Assembly (NCBI GenBank): GCA_031287655.1
Contig: JAITSR010000458.1
Location: forward strand, 1-8,054
Length of the DNA: 8,054 nucleotides
Direction of reading: 5' to 3'
From: Clostridiales bacterium
Lineage (GTDB): Bacteria; Bacillota; Clostridia; WRLR01
The notes below the pieces were generated by a model. The model had not been told where the DNA came from. It saw only the letters and a list, made by a program, of their open reading frames with translations, and did no database searches. The stretch's first letter is position 1; each line of letters begins with the position of its first letter. A program made the translations under genes and the position numbers. Shown piece after piece: positions 1-6,410 of the stretch.

Positions 1-36
1 CCAATTGTCCAGCCATTCCAATACAGCCGCGTCCAT
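1..36 (-). CDS. Possible divergent gene, first 12 codons only
   Basis: On the minus strand an ATG at 36-34 opens a frame that runs off the left edge and reads MDAAVLEWLDNW. A purine-rich AGGGAAGGG (53-45, minus strand) lies 8 nt upstream, a credible ribosome site. Twelve residues are far too few to identify a family, so I give no function. Position matters more: the gene would be divergent from cas3 and share 37-153 as a control region. Genes beside cas operons are sometimes regulators, but nothing here shows that. It may also be a chance frame. Confidence 0.3.
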   Translation of the reverse strand, partial: MDAAVLEWLDNW

Positions 37-153
37 CCTTATGACCCTTCCCTACCTGCGTTCATTTATGTTAATATGAACATATGGTAACCTCTTTTGA
101 GTTTCGATTTTTGTCTGCAACCATAACATACACCAAATGAAAGGTCGGATCAA
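37..153. promoter_or_regulatory. Control region upstream of cas3 with overlapping inverted repeats
   Basis: This AT-rich gap separates the possible divergent gene from cas3. It contains GTTCAT (60-65) and its inverse ATGAAC (76-81), 10 nt apart. A second, interleaved pair is TATGTT (67-72) and AACATA (79-84). The core 70-81 is also a near-palindrome, five of six pairs. CATATG (81-86) and GGTAACC (86-92) are short palindromes next to it. This arrangement suits an operator bound by a dimeric regulator, acting on cas3, the divergent gene, or both. No convincing -35/-10 pair for cas3 could be picked; TTGAGT at 97-102 has no well-spaced -10. The cas3 ribosome site is GAAAGG at 139-144. Operator function is inferred. 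Confidence 0.4.
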
Positions 154-2346
154 ATGAGTGCAGAAAAGCAGGCATATATCGCGCACAGGCGAGAGGACGA
201 CGGCGCGGAACAGAGCGTGATTGATCATCTCATTGGCACGGCGGAGCTTGCGCGGCGGAACGCGGACATATTCGGCGGCGGCGAAATGGCGTATGCCGCC
301 GCGCGGCTTCATGATATTGGAAAGTACTCAAAGCAGTTTCAAAAGCGCATCCGCGGCGGAGGCGCCGCGACCGACCACTCTACGGCGGGCGGTCAACTGC
401 TGTACACATCACACGCTAAATCAAGGATGTGTAATCTTGCGACCTTGGCGGCTTACTGCGTGATGGGGCACCACACCGGATTGCCGGACGGGGGGACGAG
501 CGTGGACAGCCCGGAGGACGCGACCCTGCGCGGAAGGCTGAACAGGGTGGTGGAGGATTACAGCGCCTATCAAGACGAATACGCAGCCCCGCCGTTGAGC
601 CCTCCGGCGTTCTCACCGGACGACGGGTTTGGCGCTGCTTTTTTCACAAGAATGATATTCTCCGCGTTGGTGGACGCAGATTATCTGGATACGGAGCGTT
701 TCATGCAAAAAGACTCTCCGGCGCGCGGCGGCCCCGCAAGCCTTTTGCAGCTTTTGGATAAGCTCATGGCGTCCATTGAACCCTATTTACATCCCGCGGG
801 TCCTGTAACCGCCTTGGACGCCATGCGGACCGGCGTGCTGAAAAGTTGTCTTTCCGCGGCGGAACTTGCCTGCGGGCTGTTCACGCTGACCGCGCCGACC
901 GGCAGCGGCAAGACGATCGCGAGCCTCGCCTTTGCGCTGGCGCACGCGGTAAAACGGAAGAAGCGCCGCATCATCTTTATTGTGCCGTACAACACGATCA
1001 TTGAGCAGAACGCCGGAGTGTTTGAGAATATTCTCGGGTCGGAGAGCGTTTTACAGCATCATTCCAACGTTCTGTACGACGACACAAAAAGCGAGGAGCT
1101 CAGCCGGAAACGGCATTCAACGGAAAATTGGGATTATCCGCTTATCGTTACGAGCAGTGTGCAATTTTTTGAATCGCTTTTTGCAAACAGATCGTCCCAA
1201 TGCCGAAAACTCCACAACATCGCCGACAGCGTGCTCATATTTGACGAGGCGCAGATGCTGCCGACGTTATACCTGCTCCCTTGTGTGCGCGCGATCCGCG
1301 AACTGACTCAGTACTATGGGTGTTCGACCGTCCTTGCGACGGCAACACAATCGTCCCTCGAACGTTTTTTTGCGCCGCTCGCGCCGACTGAAATCGCAAA
1401 AGACACCAAAAAACTATATGCGGCTCTGCGCCGCGCGGCTATTTGTCGTATTCCCGACCCGCTCACGGACGATGAACTGGCGGCGCGGCTGGATTCGCAT
1501 GTCCAAGTTTTGTGCATCGTAAATTCGCGCAGACAGGCACAGGCGCTCTTTGAAAAACTGCGCGGGATTACGCCGTCTCCCGAAAGCGTTTTTCATTTAT
1601 CCACGACGATGTACCCTGCGCACCGCAGCCGTGTTCTCGCCGACATCAAAACGCGGCTGAAAGAAAACCGCCCTTGCCGCGTCGTCAGTACCTCTCTTGT
1701 GGAATGTGGCGTCGATTTTGACTTTCCGCATGTTTATCGCGAAGAAGCCGGGCTGGATTCCGTCATACAGGCGGCTGGGCGGTGTAACAGGGAGGGTTTG
1801 CTGCCAAAAGAGCAGGCGATTGTCTATGTCTTTACATCTGCGGATCACAAACCGCCGCGCTCAATCCAAGCGAATATCGACGCGTATCGGCAAATTGCCC
1901 GCAATTTTGAAGACGTCGCGGGTCTTGACGCCATAAGGTCATACTTTGAGCAGTTGTTCTATAATAAAGGGGACGGCGCGCTGGATCAAAAGCAGATTCT
2001 AAAAATGTTCGAGGATGGCAGGGCATCCCGCAATTTCCCGTTCAAAACGGCGGCGGAACTGTTTCGGCTGATTGACGACCGGCGCATGAGGACGGTTTTT
2101 GTCCTCGGGGAGGCCCCGGAACTGGAAAATCGGCTTCGCGCAGGCGAGCGGACCCGCGAAATATTCCGCGCGCTCGGGCAATACGCGATCTCGCTCTATA
2201 GAGATCCGGAAATTGACGCGCTGTGCCGTTTGGGCGCGGTGGAATTCTTGGACGACGAAGCGCTTTTACTGACGGGGGCTTATTATGACGAACATTTTGG
2301 CGTGAGCCTTTCCCCGCAGGGCGGCAAGGGGCTCTTTGTGGAATAG
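154..2346 (+). CDS. cas3: Cas3, type I-C HD nuclease-helicase
   Basis: Cas3 is recruited to target-bound Cascade, unwinds the DNA in an ATP-dependent way and degrades the displaced strand. The 730-residue protein has an N-terminal HD domain: His25, the HD pair 53-54 in LHDIGK, DHS at 74-76 and His106-His107 in GHHTGLPD. A superfamily 2 helicase follows: Walker A APTGSGKT (247-254), the DEAQ box (364-367, in place of the more familiar DEAH), ATAT motif III (395-398), motif V around STSLVECGVDFD (512-523) and motif VI QAAGRCNR (539-546). The C-terminal part is the usual accessory region. Length and domain order match full-length I-C Cas3, and all catalytic motifs are present. The ATG start has GAAAGG 9-10 nt upstream. 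The gene is first in the locus but is separated from cas5c by 141 nt holding a new promoter, so it is probably a separate transcription unit with read-through possible. Confidence 0.97.
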   Translation: MSAEKQAYIAHRREDDGAEQSVIDHLIGTAELARRNADIFGGGEMAYAAARLHDIGKYSKQFQKRIRGGGAATDHSTAGGQLLYTSHAKSRMCNLATLAAYCVMGHHTGLPDGGTSVDSPEDATLRGRLNRVVEDYSAYQDEYAAPPLSPPAFSPDDGFGAAFFTRMIFSALVDADYLDTERFMQKDSPARGGPASLLQLLDKLMASIEPYLHPAGPVTALDAMRTGVLKSCLSAAELACGLFTLTAPTGSGKTIASLAFALAHAVKRKKRRIIFIVPYNTIIEQNAGVFENILGSESVLQHHSNVLYDDTKSEELSRKRHSTENWDYPLIVTSSVQFFESLFANRSSQCRKLHNIADSVLIFDEAQMLPTLYLLPCVRAIRELTQYYGCSTVLATATQSSLERFFAPLAPTEIAKDTKKLYAALRRAAICRIPDPLTDDELAARLDSHVQVLCIVNSRRQAQALFEKLRGITPSPESVFHLSTTMYPAHRSRVLADIKTRLKENRPCRVVSTSLVECGVDFDFPHVYREEAGLDSVIQAAGRCNREGLLPKEQAIVYVFTSADHKPPRSIQANIDAYRQIARNFEDVAGLDAIRSYFEQLFYNKGDGALDQKQILKMFEDGRASRNFPFKTAAELFRLIDDRRMRTVFVLGEAPELENRLRAGERTREIFRALGQYAISLYRDPEIDALCRLGAVEFLDDEALLLTGAYYDEHFGVSLSPQGGKGLFVE

Positions 2347-2377
2347 CCCATAAAGTTCCTTACAAATTTCAATTTTT

Positions 2378-2407
2378 TTGACTAAAAGTCTTCTCATGTG
2401 GTAGAAT
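2378..2407 (+). promoter_or_regulatory. Sigma-70/SigA-type extended -10 promoter for cas5c-cas2
   Basis: A -35 TTGACT (2378-2383) and a -10 TAGAAT (2402-2407) are spaced by 18 nt. The -10 is preceded by TG at 2399-2400, one base upstream, giving the extended -10 form TGnTAGAAT. A T-run (2373-2379) leads into the -35. The expected transcription start is near 2414, leaving a 5' UTR of about 74 nt before the cas5c start. This is the best promoter in the window and sits just after cas3, so it probably drives the six-gene operon. There is no obvious terminator hairpin between cas3 and this site. Confidence 0.75.
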
Positions 2408-2411
2408 GGTA

Positions 2412-2464
2412 TGTGAACGAGCGATCACAAGCGGCGATCCGTTCATAACAGTCTAAAGTTATGA
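2412..2464 (+). promoter_or_regulatory. cas5c 5' UTR with two mutually exclusive dyads
   Basis: Dyad A pairs 2412-2419 (TGTGAACG) with 2440-2447 (CGTTCATA): eight pairs including one G-T. Dyad B pairs 2443-2449 (TCATAAC) with 2458-2464 (GTTATGA): seven perfect pairs closing an 8-nt loop. They share 2443-2447, so only one can form in RNA. GCGATC also occurs twice as a direct repeat (2421-2426 and 2434-2439). Dyad A begins at the expected transcription start, and dyad B ends 6 nt before the AAAGGGG ribosome site at 2471-2477. Either these are DNA operators or an RNA fold affecting cas5c translation. The pairing is directly visible; the function is inferred. Confidence 0.45.
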
Positions 2465-2470
2465 TAGTTG

Positions 2471-2490
2471 AAAGGGGATGATGTGATTTG
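2471..2490 (+). promoter_or_regulatory. Ribosome site and TTG start codon of cas5c
   Basis: AAAGGGG (2471-2477) lies 10 nt before TTG at 2488-2490. An in-frame TGA at 2479-2481 rules out any start further upstream. The two nearby ATGs (2478, 2481) are out of frame. Only the TTG keeps the conserved Cas5c beginning, read as MAYGVRVEIWGDY. Confidence 0.8.
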
Positions 2491-3144
2491 GCATATGGCG
2501 TACGCGTTGAAATATGGGGCGACTATGCTTGTTATTCGAGGCCTGAGTTGAAAGTGGAGCGTGTCAGTTATGATGTGATGACGCCGAGTTCGGCGCGGGG
2601 CATTTTGGAAGCCGTGTTCTGGCATCCCGGTCTCAAGTACATCATTGACGAGATCGCTGTCTGCGCGCCGATCCGCTATGAAAACATCCGGCGCAACGAA
2701 GTGAACAGCAAGGCGTCCAAGCAAACGCCGTATATCGCGGCGGCTGCGGATCGGGCACAGCGCGCGGCGCTGGTGCTGAAAAATGTGCGGTATGTGGTGT
2801 CCGCGCACTTTGAAATGACGGACGAAGCCGGTGAACGGGACAATACCGGGAAGTTTGCCGAAATGCTAAAGCGCCGACTCGCCAAGGGGCAGACATTTCA
2901 CACACCCTATCTCGGCACGCGCGAGTTCCCCGCAAACCTTCGGCTGATTGACGACGACGGCGGCTGCGCGCCGGCATCAATCAAAGAAACGCGCTCCCTC
3001 GGATTGATGCTGTACGACATTGAGTATGATAAGAGCGTCGGTACGGATGGGCGGGAGGAAGTGACCGCGTTCCGGCCGACGTATTTTATCGCGGAGATGA
3101 AAAACGGCATCGTCGACTTGAGAGGCGTGGAGGTGCTGCGATGA
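2488..3144 (+). CDS. cas5c: Cas5c (Cas5d), I-C Cascade subunit and crRNA endoribonuclease
   Basis: In type I-C, Cas5c replaces Cas6: it cuts each repeat below the hairpin and stays on the 11-nt 5' tag of the crRNA within Cascade. The 218-residue product, near the usual size, shows family blocks VEIWGDYACYSRPE (7-20), KVERVSYDVMTPSSARGILE (22-41) and GQTFHTPYLGTREFPAN (134-150). It uses a TTG start with an AAAGGGG site. The last bases overlap cas8c as ATGA, so the two are translationally coupled. Odd point: by my recall, the B. halodurans enzyme uses Tyr46, Lys116 and His117. The matching positions here appear to be Phe44 (in VFW), Lys122 and Phe123 (in TGKF), so only the lysine is kept. Neighbouring His46, His107 or His138 might take over. 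I believe other Clostridia-like Cas5c proteins also carry GKF, so this need not mean loss of activity. Confidence 0.93.
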   Translation: MAYGVRVEIWGDYACYSRPELKVERVSYDVMTPSSARGILEAVFWHPGLKYIIDEIAVCAPIRYENIRRNEVNSKASKQTPYIAAAADRAQRAALVLKNVRYVVSAHFEMTDEAGERDNTGKFAEMLKRRLAKGQTFHTPYLGTREFPANLRLIDDDGGCAPASIKETRSLGLMLYDIEYDKSVGTDGREEVTAFRPTYFIAEMKNGIVDLRGVEVLR

Positions 3145-4853
3145 TCGTACAGGCTTTGGTTAAGCGATATGAGGATACGCAGGAAATTCCGCCCGGTTGG
3201 CAGAAAAGAGGGGCGTCCTACGCATTGAACCTTTCAGAAAACGGGGAGTTGATTGGATTCCCATTACTGGAACAGGAAGACCCGGATCGCAAAAAGATGA
3301 TGCGGCAGCTTTTTGTTTTGCCGACGGAACCGGCGGGACGAACGAGCGGGGTGAAGGCTGCGTTTCTGTGTGACAACGGCGGGTATCTGTGCGGGCTTGA
3401 CCCAAAACGCGGCGAAGAAAAGTTCCGCGCGGCGGGACGGCTTCATCTGCAAGTGCTGGAAAATGTGGATACGCCTGCCGCAAAGGCAGTTAAAGCCTAT
3501 TTCGCCGGGGAAAAGCCTTCTGACATACCCGACTACATCACGGGAAATACGGTCTGCGTGTTTCAGGTAAACGGACGCTACGCCCATGAGGACGAGCAAA
3601 TTCGCCGGGCATGGGACGCGAATCATTCCGGCGACACCGAGGGATCCGGCGAAATGATCCGCTGCCTCGTTACGGGCAAGATGGATACGCCGGAGCCGCT
3701 TCACACAAAAATAAAGCTGCGCGGCGGGCAGTCTACAGGTTCCAGCTTAATCAGCGCAAACGCGGAGAGCTTTGCGTCTTATGGAAAGACGGCAAAGGAC
3801 CGCGCCGCCGACGTCGGTAAGTTTGCGGCGTTTGCCTATCCGACCGCGCTAAACGAGATGTTGGCAAGTGACAAACACCGTCAGTTTGTCGGAACAGATA
3901 CGCTGACATATTGGGCGGAGACCGACGGAGAGAGTGAGGCCGCCGCATTTGGATGGTTTTTTCAGCCGCAGGAGGACGACGCTGAAAAGTTGTCGGCGAT
4001 TATGGAAAGGGTGGCAAAAGGCAGTCATATTGAGATCGAAAATTGCGATATGACGCGGCGCTTTTACCTTTTATGCTTATCCCCAAATGCGGGGCGCATC
4101 AGCGTGCGTTTCTTCCATGTGGACGCTTTTGGAAGCATTTTAGAAAATATTGCGGCGCATTACCGCAACCTTGAAATCACCCTGCCACAGTTTGCCAAGT
4201 TTCGTTATGCGCCGCCTTGGCTGCTGCTCGGCGAGACGACCGTCAAAAAGAAGGCGGCCGACGCCGCGCCTCTGATCGGCGGTCAGTTGACGCACAGTAT
4301 TCTCAGCGGCGCGGTCTACCCGCTGACGCTTTATAACGCAATTCTGCTCCGTGTGAAAGCGGGAGAAGATGTGAACGCTGTTAAGGCGGCGATCGTAAAA
4401 GCGACGCTGATACGAAATTATCATGAAAGCGAGGTGGCGACTGTGTCGCTCAATGAACAGTCCGGCAATAAACCCTATGTCCTCGGGAGGCTGTTTTCCG
4501 TTTTGGAACAGCTTCAGCAACGCGCTTCGGGGGGATCGCTGAACGCGACGATCCGCGACAGGTATTTTGCGACGGCGTGCAGCAACCCGAAAAATGTATT
4601 TCCAACGCTCTTGAAGTTATCCATGCACCACGCGGCAAAGCTCGATGACGCCGGAACGTACCATGAAATTCTAAAAACGAGGCTGCTCGGTCGGCTTGAC
4701 GAGCAAGAACCGTTCCCCGCCGCGCTGAGCATGGACGATCAGGGGCGGTTCATCCTCGGGTATTACCATCAGACACAGGATTTCTTTACCTCAAAAAAGG
4801 ACAAGGAGAACAATCAGGAAAAGGAGAATCAGGAGGGAATTAACCATGTTTGA
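3141..4853 (+). CDS. cas8c: Cas8c (Csd1), large subunit of I-C Cascade
   Basis: Cas8c is the large subunit that recognises the PAM and helps open target DNA and recruit Cas3. The 570-residue protein begins MIVQALVKRYED and has the family block FLCDNGGYLCGLDP (about 75-88). A central SSLISANAESFASYGK stretch (about 201-216) and a C-terminal part with PYVLGRLFSVLEQLQ (about 445-459) and SLNATIRDRYF are also typical. The length is normal. The ATG overlaps the cas5c stop by 4 nt and has GGAGGTG 5 nt upstream (3129-3135). The tail is highly charged (KDKENNQEKENQEG) and is encoded by a purine-rich stretch that also supplies the cas7c ribosome site. The C-terminal quarter is probably also translated separately as Cas11c. 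The reading frame overlaps cas7c by 8 nt. Confidence 0.95.
   Translation: MIVQALVKRYEDTQEIPPGWQKRGASYALNLSENGELIGFPLLEQEDPDRKKMMRQLFVLPTEPAGRTSGVKAAFLCDNGGYLCGLDPKRGEEKFRAAGRLHLQVLENVDTPAAKAVKAYFAGEKPSDIPDYITGNTVCVFQVNGRYAHEDEQIRRAWDANHSGDTEGSGEMIRCLVTGKMDTPEPLHTKIKLRGGQSTGSSLISANAESFASYGKTAKDRAADVGKFAAFAYPTALNEMLASDKHRQFVGTDTLTYWAETDGESEAAAFGWFFQPQEDDAEKLSAIMERVAKGSHIEIENCDMTRRFYLLCLSPNAGRISVRFFHVDAFGSILENIAAHYRNLEITLPQFAKFRYAPPWLLLGETTVKKKAADAAPLIGGQLTHSILSGAVYPLTLYNAILLRVKAGEDVNAVKAAIVKATLIRNYHESEVATVSLNEQSGNKPYVLGRLFSVLEQLQQRASGGSLNATIRDRYFATACSNPKNVFPTLLKLSMHHAAKLDDAGTYHEILKTRLLGRLDEQEPFPAALSMDDQGRFILGYYHQTQDFFTSKKDKENNQEKENQEGINHV
4431..4445 (+). promoter_or_regulatory. Internal ribosome site and GTG start within cas8c
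   Basis: GAGGTG (4431-4436) is a six-base match to the Shine-Dalgarno consensus. It lies 6 nt before GTG 4443-4445, which is in frame with cas8c (codon 435). The spacing is near ideal and resembles that of cas8c itself (GGAGGTG, 5 nt, ATG). The position is just before the VSLNEQSGNKPYVLGRLF segment, where internal initiation has been described in other I-C systems. Confidence 0.65.
4443..4853 (+). CDS. cas11c: Cas11c small subunit, internal in-frame product of cas8c
   Basis: Type I-C Cascade contains a separate small subunit, Cas11c, made by internal translation of cas8c; this has been shown experimentally in other I-C systems and is the basis for looking here. Starting at the GTG preceded by GAGGTG, the product would be 136 residues, begin VSLNEQSGNKPYVLGRLF (first residue read as Met) and be mostly helical. 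It includes SLNATIRDRYF and ends in the same charged tail as Cas8c. The size is somewhat above the roughly 120 residues I expect, mainly because of that tail. The in-frame GTG at 4434 lies inside the ribosome site and is less likely. Cas11c would lie along the belly of the complex and contact the non-target strand. The start is inferred, not proven. Confidence 0.62.
   Translation: MSLNEQSGNKPYVLGRLFSVLEQLQQRASGGSLNATIRDRYFATACSNPKNVFPTLLKLSMHHAAKLDDAGTYHEILKTRLLGRLDEQEPFPAALSMDDQGRFILGYYHQTQDFFTSKKDKENNQEKENQEGINHV
4797..4836 (+). promoter_or_regulatory. Purine-rich repeat with stacked ribosome-site motifs before cas7c
   Basis: The end of cas8c contains AAGG (4797-4800), AAGGAG (4803-4808), AAGGAG (4821-4826) and AGGAGG (4831-4836). 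The last lies 9 nt before the cas7c ATG. The segments starting at 4803 and 4821 are imperfect copies, period 18, differing by a 3-nt deletion, and encode KENNQ and KENQ. The AGGAGG is a consensus ribosome site. Cas7c is the subunit needed in most copies, so high initiation here would make sense; the role of the extra copies is inferred. Confidence 0.5.
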
Positions 4854-5727
4854 AAACGCGATTCAAAACCGTTATGAATTTGTGATGCTCTACGACGTGG
4901 AAAACGGCAATCCGAACGGCGACCCGGACGCGGGCAACATGCCGCGCATCGATCCGGAAACGGGGCACGGTATTGTTACGGATGTGTGTATCAAACGAAA
5001 AATCAGAAATTATATCGAAGCCACAAGGGACGGTCAGGCCGGATATGACATCTATGTCAAGCAGGATGTTCCGCTGAATACGCAGGATGCAAAAGGTGTA
5101 AACGCGGCAAAGAACGAAACGGAAAAAGCCAAAAAAAGCGCGGCGTTTCGCGACTTCATGTGCGGCGCTTTTTATGACATCCGCACATTTGGCGCCGTGA
5201 TGACCACCGCCGCGAAAGACAAAGAGCTTTCCAATGTCGCAGGGCAGGTGCGCGGACCGGTGCAGCTCGCGTTTGGGCGCAGCGTCGATCCGATTGTGCC
5301 GCAGGAAATTACGATTACGCGCGTCGCGGTTACAACCGAGGAAAAGGGCGAGTCCGCGTCGACGGAAATGGGCCGAAAGCACATCGTGCCTTATGCGCTG
5401 TATCGACAAGAGGGTTTTGTTTCCGCGAATCTCGCCCAAAGAATCACGGGCTTTTCAGAGGCGGATATAGCGCTGCTCTGGGAGGCGATCCGCAATATGT
5501 TTGAGCTCGACCGGAGCGCCGCGCGGGGTAAGATGTCGCTGCGTGAATTGATTGTGTTTCGGCACGACAGCCCGCTCGGATCAGCTCCGGCATACAAATT
5601 GTTTGACCTCGTGTCCGTCCGGCGCGGAGAGGGCGTCGGCGCCCCGCGCGCATATGGCGACTACAGCGTCAGCATCGATACGGCCTCTCTGCCGGGCGGT
5701 GTGACTTGCGAACGCTTGGCCCAATAA
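4846..5727 (+). CDS. cas7c: Cas7c (Csd2), backbone subunit of I-C Cascade
   Basis: Cas7c polymerises along the crRNA spacer and forms the Cascade backbone that presents the guide. The 293-residue protein has the Csd2 signatures YEFVMLYDVENGNPNGDPD (9-27) and DVCIKRKIRNY (46-56). Further blocks are TFGAVM (112-117), the glycine-rich QVRGPVQLAFGRSVDPI (133-149), TITRVAVTTE (155-164) and FELDRSAARGKMSLREL (218-234). The length is normal and no block is missing. The ATG lies inside the end of cas8c (8-nt overlap) behind a strong AGGAGG at 4831-4836. The stop at 5725-5727 is followed after 5 nt by the cas4 ATG. Identification is firm. Confidence 0.96.
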   Translation: MFENAIQNRYEFVMLYDVENGNPNGDPDAGNMPRIDPETGHGIVTDVCIKRKIRNYIEATRDGQAGYDIYVKQDVPLNTQDAKGVNAAKNETEKAKKSAAFRDFMCGAFYDIRTFGAVMTTAAKDKELSNVAGQVRGPVQLAFGRSVDPIVPQEITITRVAVTTEEKGESASTEMGRKHIVPYALYRQEGFVSANLAQRITGFSEADIALLWEAIRNMFELDRSAARGKMSLRELIVFRHDSPLGSAPAYKLFDLVSVRRGEGVGAPRAYGDYSVSIDTASLPGGVTCERLAQ

Positions 5728-5732
5728 ATATT

Positions 5733-6410
5733 ATGGTCACTTATGCAGAAGAAGACTATTTACAGCTCTCGGGTATTCAGCATTTCGCGTTTTGCCGACG
5801 GCAGTGGGCGCTGATGGTCATTGAAACTGTCTGGGCGGAGAATGTCCGGACGGTGGAGGGCTATTTGATGCACGAGCACGCCCATGACCCTTTTTTTACG
5901 GAAAAGCGCGGCGATATGCTTGTTACGCGTGAGATGCCCGTGTTTTCGCGCAGCATGGGCGTCTCCGGAAAATGCGACGTCGTCGAATTTCTCCGGGACG
6001 GCGGCGGTGTCACGCTGTTTGGGCGGGAAGGCCTGTGGCTTCCGCGGCCGGTCGAATATAAGCGGGGCGCGCCAAAAGCGGCGACGGACGCGGACAGGCT
6101 GCAGCTCTGCGCACAGGCGATGTGTATTGAGGAAATGCTGCTCTGCCCGCGGATTGATGTGGCGCATCTATACTATGGCGAGACAAAAAGGCGGGAACAT
6201 GTGCCGTTGACGGACGAATTGCGTGAGACTGTCCGCGGGATGTACCAAGAGATGCATAAGCATTATGAAAGGCGGTATACTCCCCGCGTAAAATCCGGCA
6301 AATCATGCAAGGCATGTTCCCTCAAAGACGTTTGCCTCCCCGATTTGCCATCCGGTAAAGCAAGCGTACACGAGTATTTGGACCGGCAATTGGAGGATCC
6401 CACGCGATGA
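5733..6410 (+). CDS. cas4: Cas4, Fe-S RecB-like exonuclease for spacer acquisition
   Basis: Cas4 trims prespacers at the PAM and, in type I-C, works in a complex with Cas1 and Cas2 so that new spacers go in with the right PAM and orientation. I chose ATG 5733, giving 225 residues beginning MVTYAEEDYLQLSGIQHF, the normal family start; an upstream TTG at 5706 would add nine residues that overlap cas7c and look unlike the family. Iron-sulphur cysteines are Cys21 (in FCRRQW), Cys192, Cys195 and Cys201. The RecB-like site is visible as His48, Asp82 (GKCDVVEF), Glu108 with Lys110 (VEYK) and the QLCAQAMCIEEM block (124-135). No Shine-Dalgarno is seen before this ATG, so translation probably depends on ribosomes finishing cas7c 5 nt upstream. 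The end overlaps cas1 by 4 nt. Confidence 0.93.
   Translation: MVTYAEEDYLQLSGIQHFAFCRRQWALMVIETVWAENVRTVEGYLMHEHAHDPFFTEKRGDMLVTREMPVFSRSMGVSGKCDVVEFLRDGGGVTLFGREGLWLPRPVEYKRGAPKAATDADRLQLCAQAMCIEEMLLCPRIDVAHLYYGETKRREHVPLTDELRETVRGMYQEMHKHYERRYTPRVKSGKSCKACSLKDVCLPDLPSGKASVHEYLDRQLEDPTR

Noticed and set aside
97..129. cas3 promoter using TTGAGT (97-102) with TAACAT (124-129)
   Set aside because: The spacing is 21 nt, too long for a normal SigA promoter, and no better -10 is present at the right distance.
980..1522. Plus-strand alternative frames within cas3
   Set aside because: They overlap the conserved helicase region, their composition is arginine/serine/cysteine-rich like shadow frames, and nothing supports independent translation.
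2347..2400. Terminator after cas3, suggested by the T-run at 2373-2379
   Set aside because: No stable GC-rich stem precedes the T-run; the run instead leads into the -35 box of the cas5c promoter.
2421..2439. Self-targeting protospacer for spacer 1
   Set aside because: As a cleavable target it fails: seed mismatches and no TTC on the PAM side. It is kept only as a low-weight regulatory hint.
2460..2471. 12-nt sequence TATGATAGTTGA repeated in cas1 at 6838-6849
   Set aside because: One or two 12-nt matches are expected by chance in 8 kb; one copy is inside a conserved gene and no mechanism links them.
4840..5439. 199-residue minus-strand frame opposite cas7c, and a similar 182-residue one opposite cas1 (6420-6968)
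   Set aside because: Both lie wholly inside firmly identified genes, have no recognisable domains, and are what GC-rich coding DNA commonly gives on the other strand.
5706..5732. TTG at 5706 as the cas4 start
   Set aside because: It would add RTLGPINI-type residues overlapping cas7c, whereas ATG 5733 gives the usual short lead-in to the conserved LSGIQHF block.
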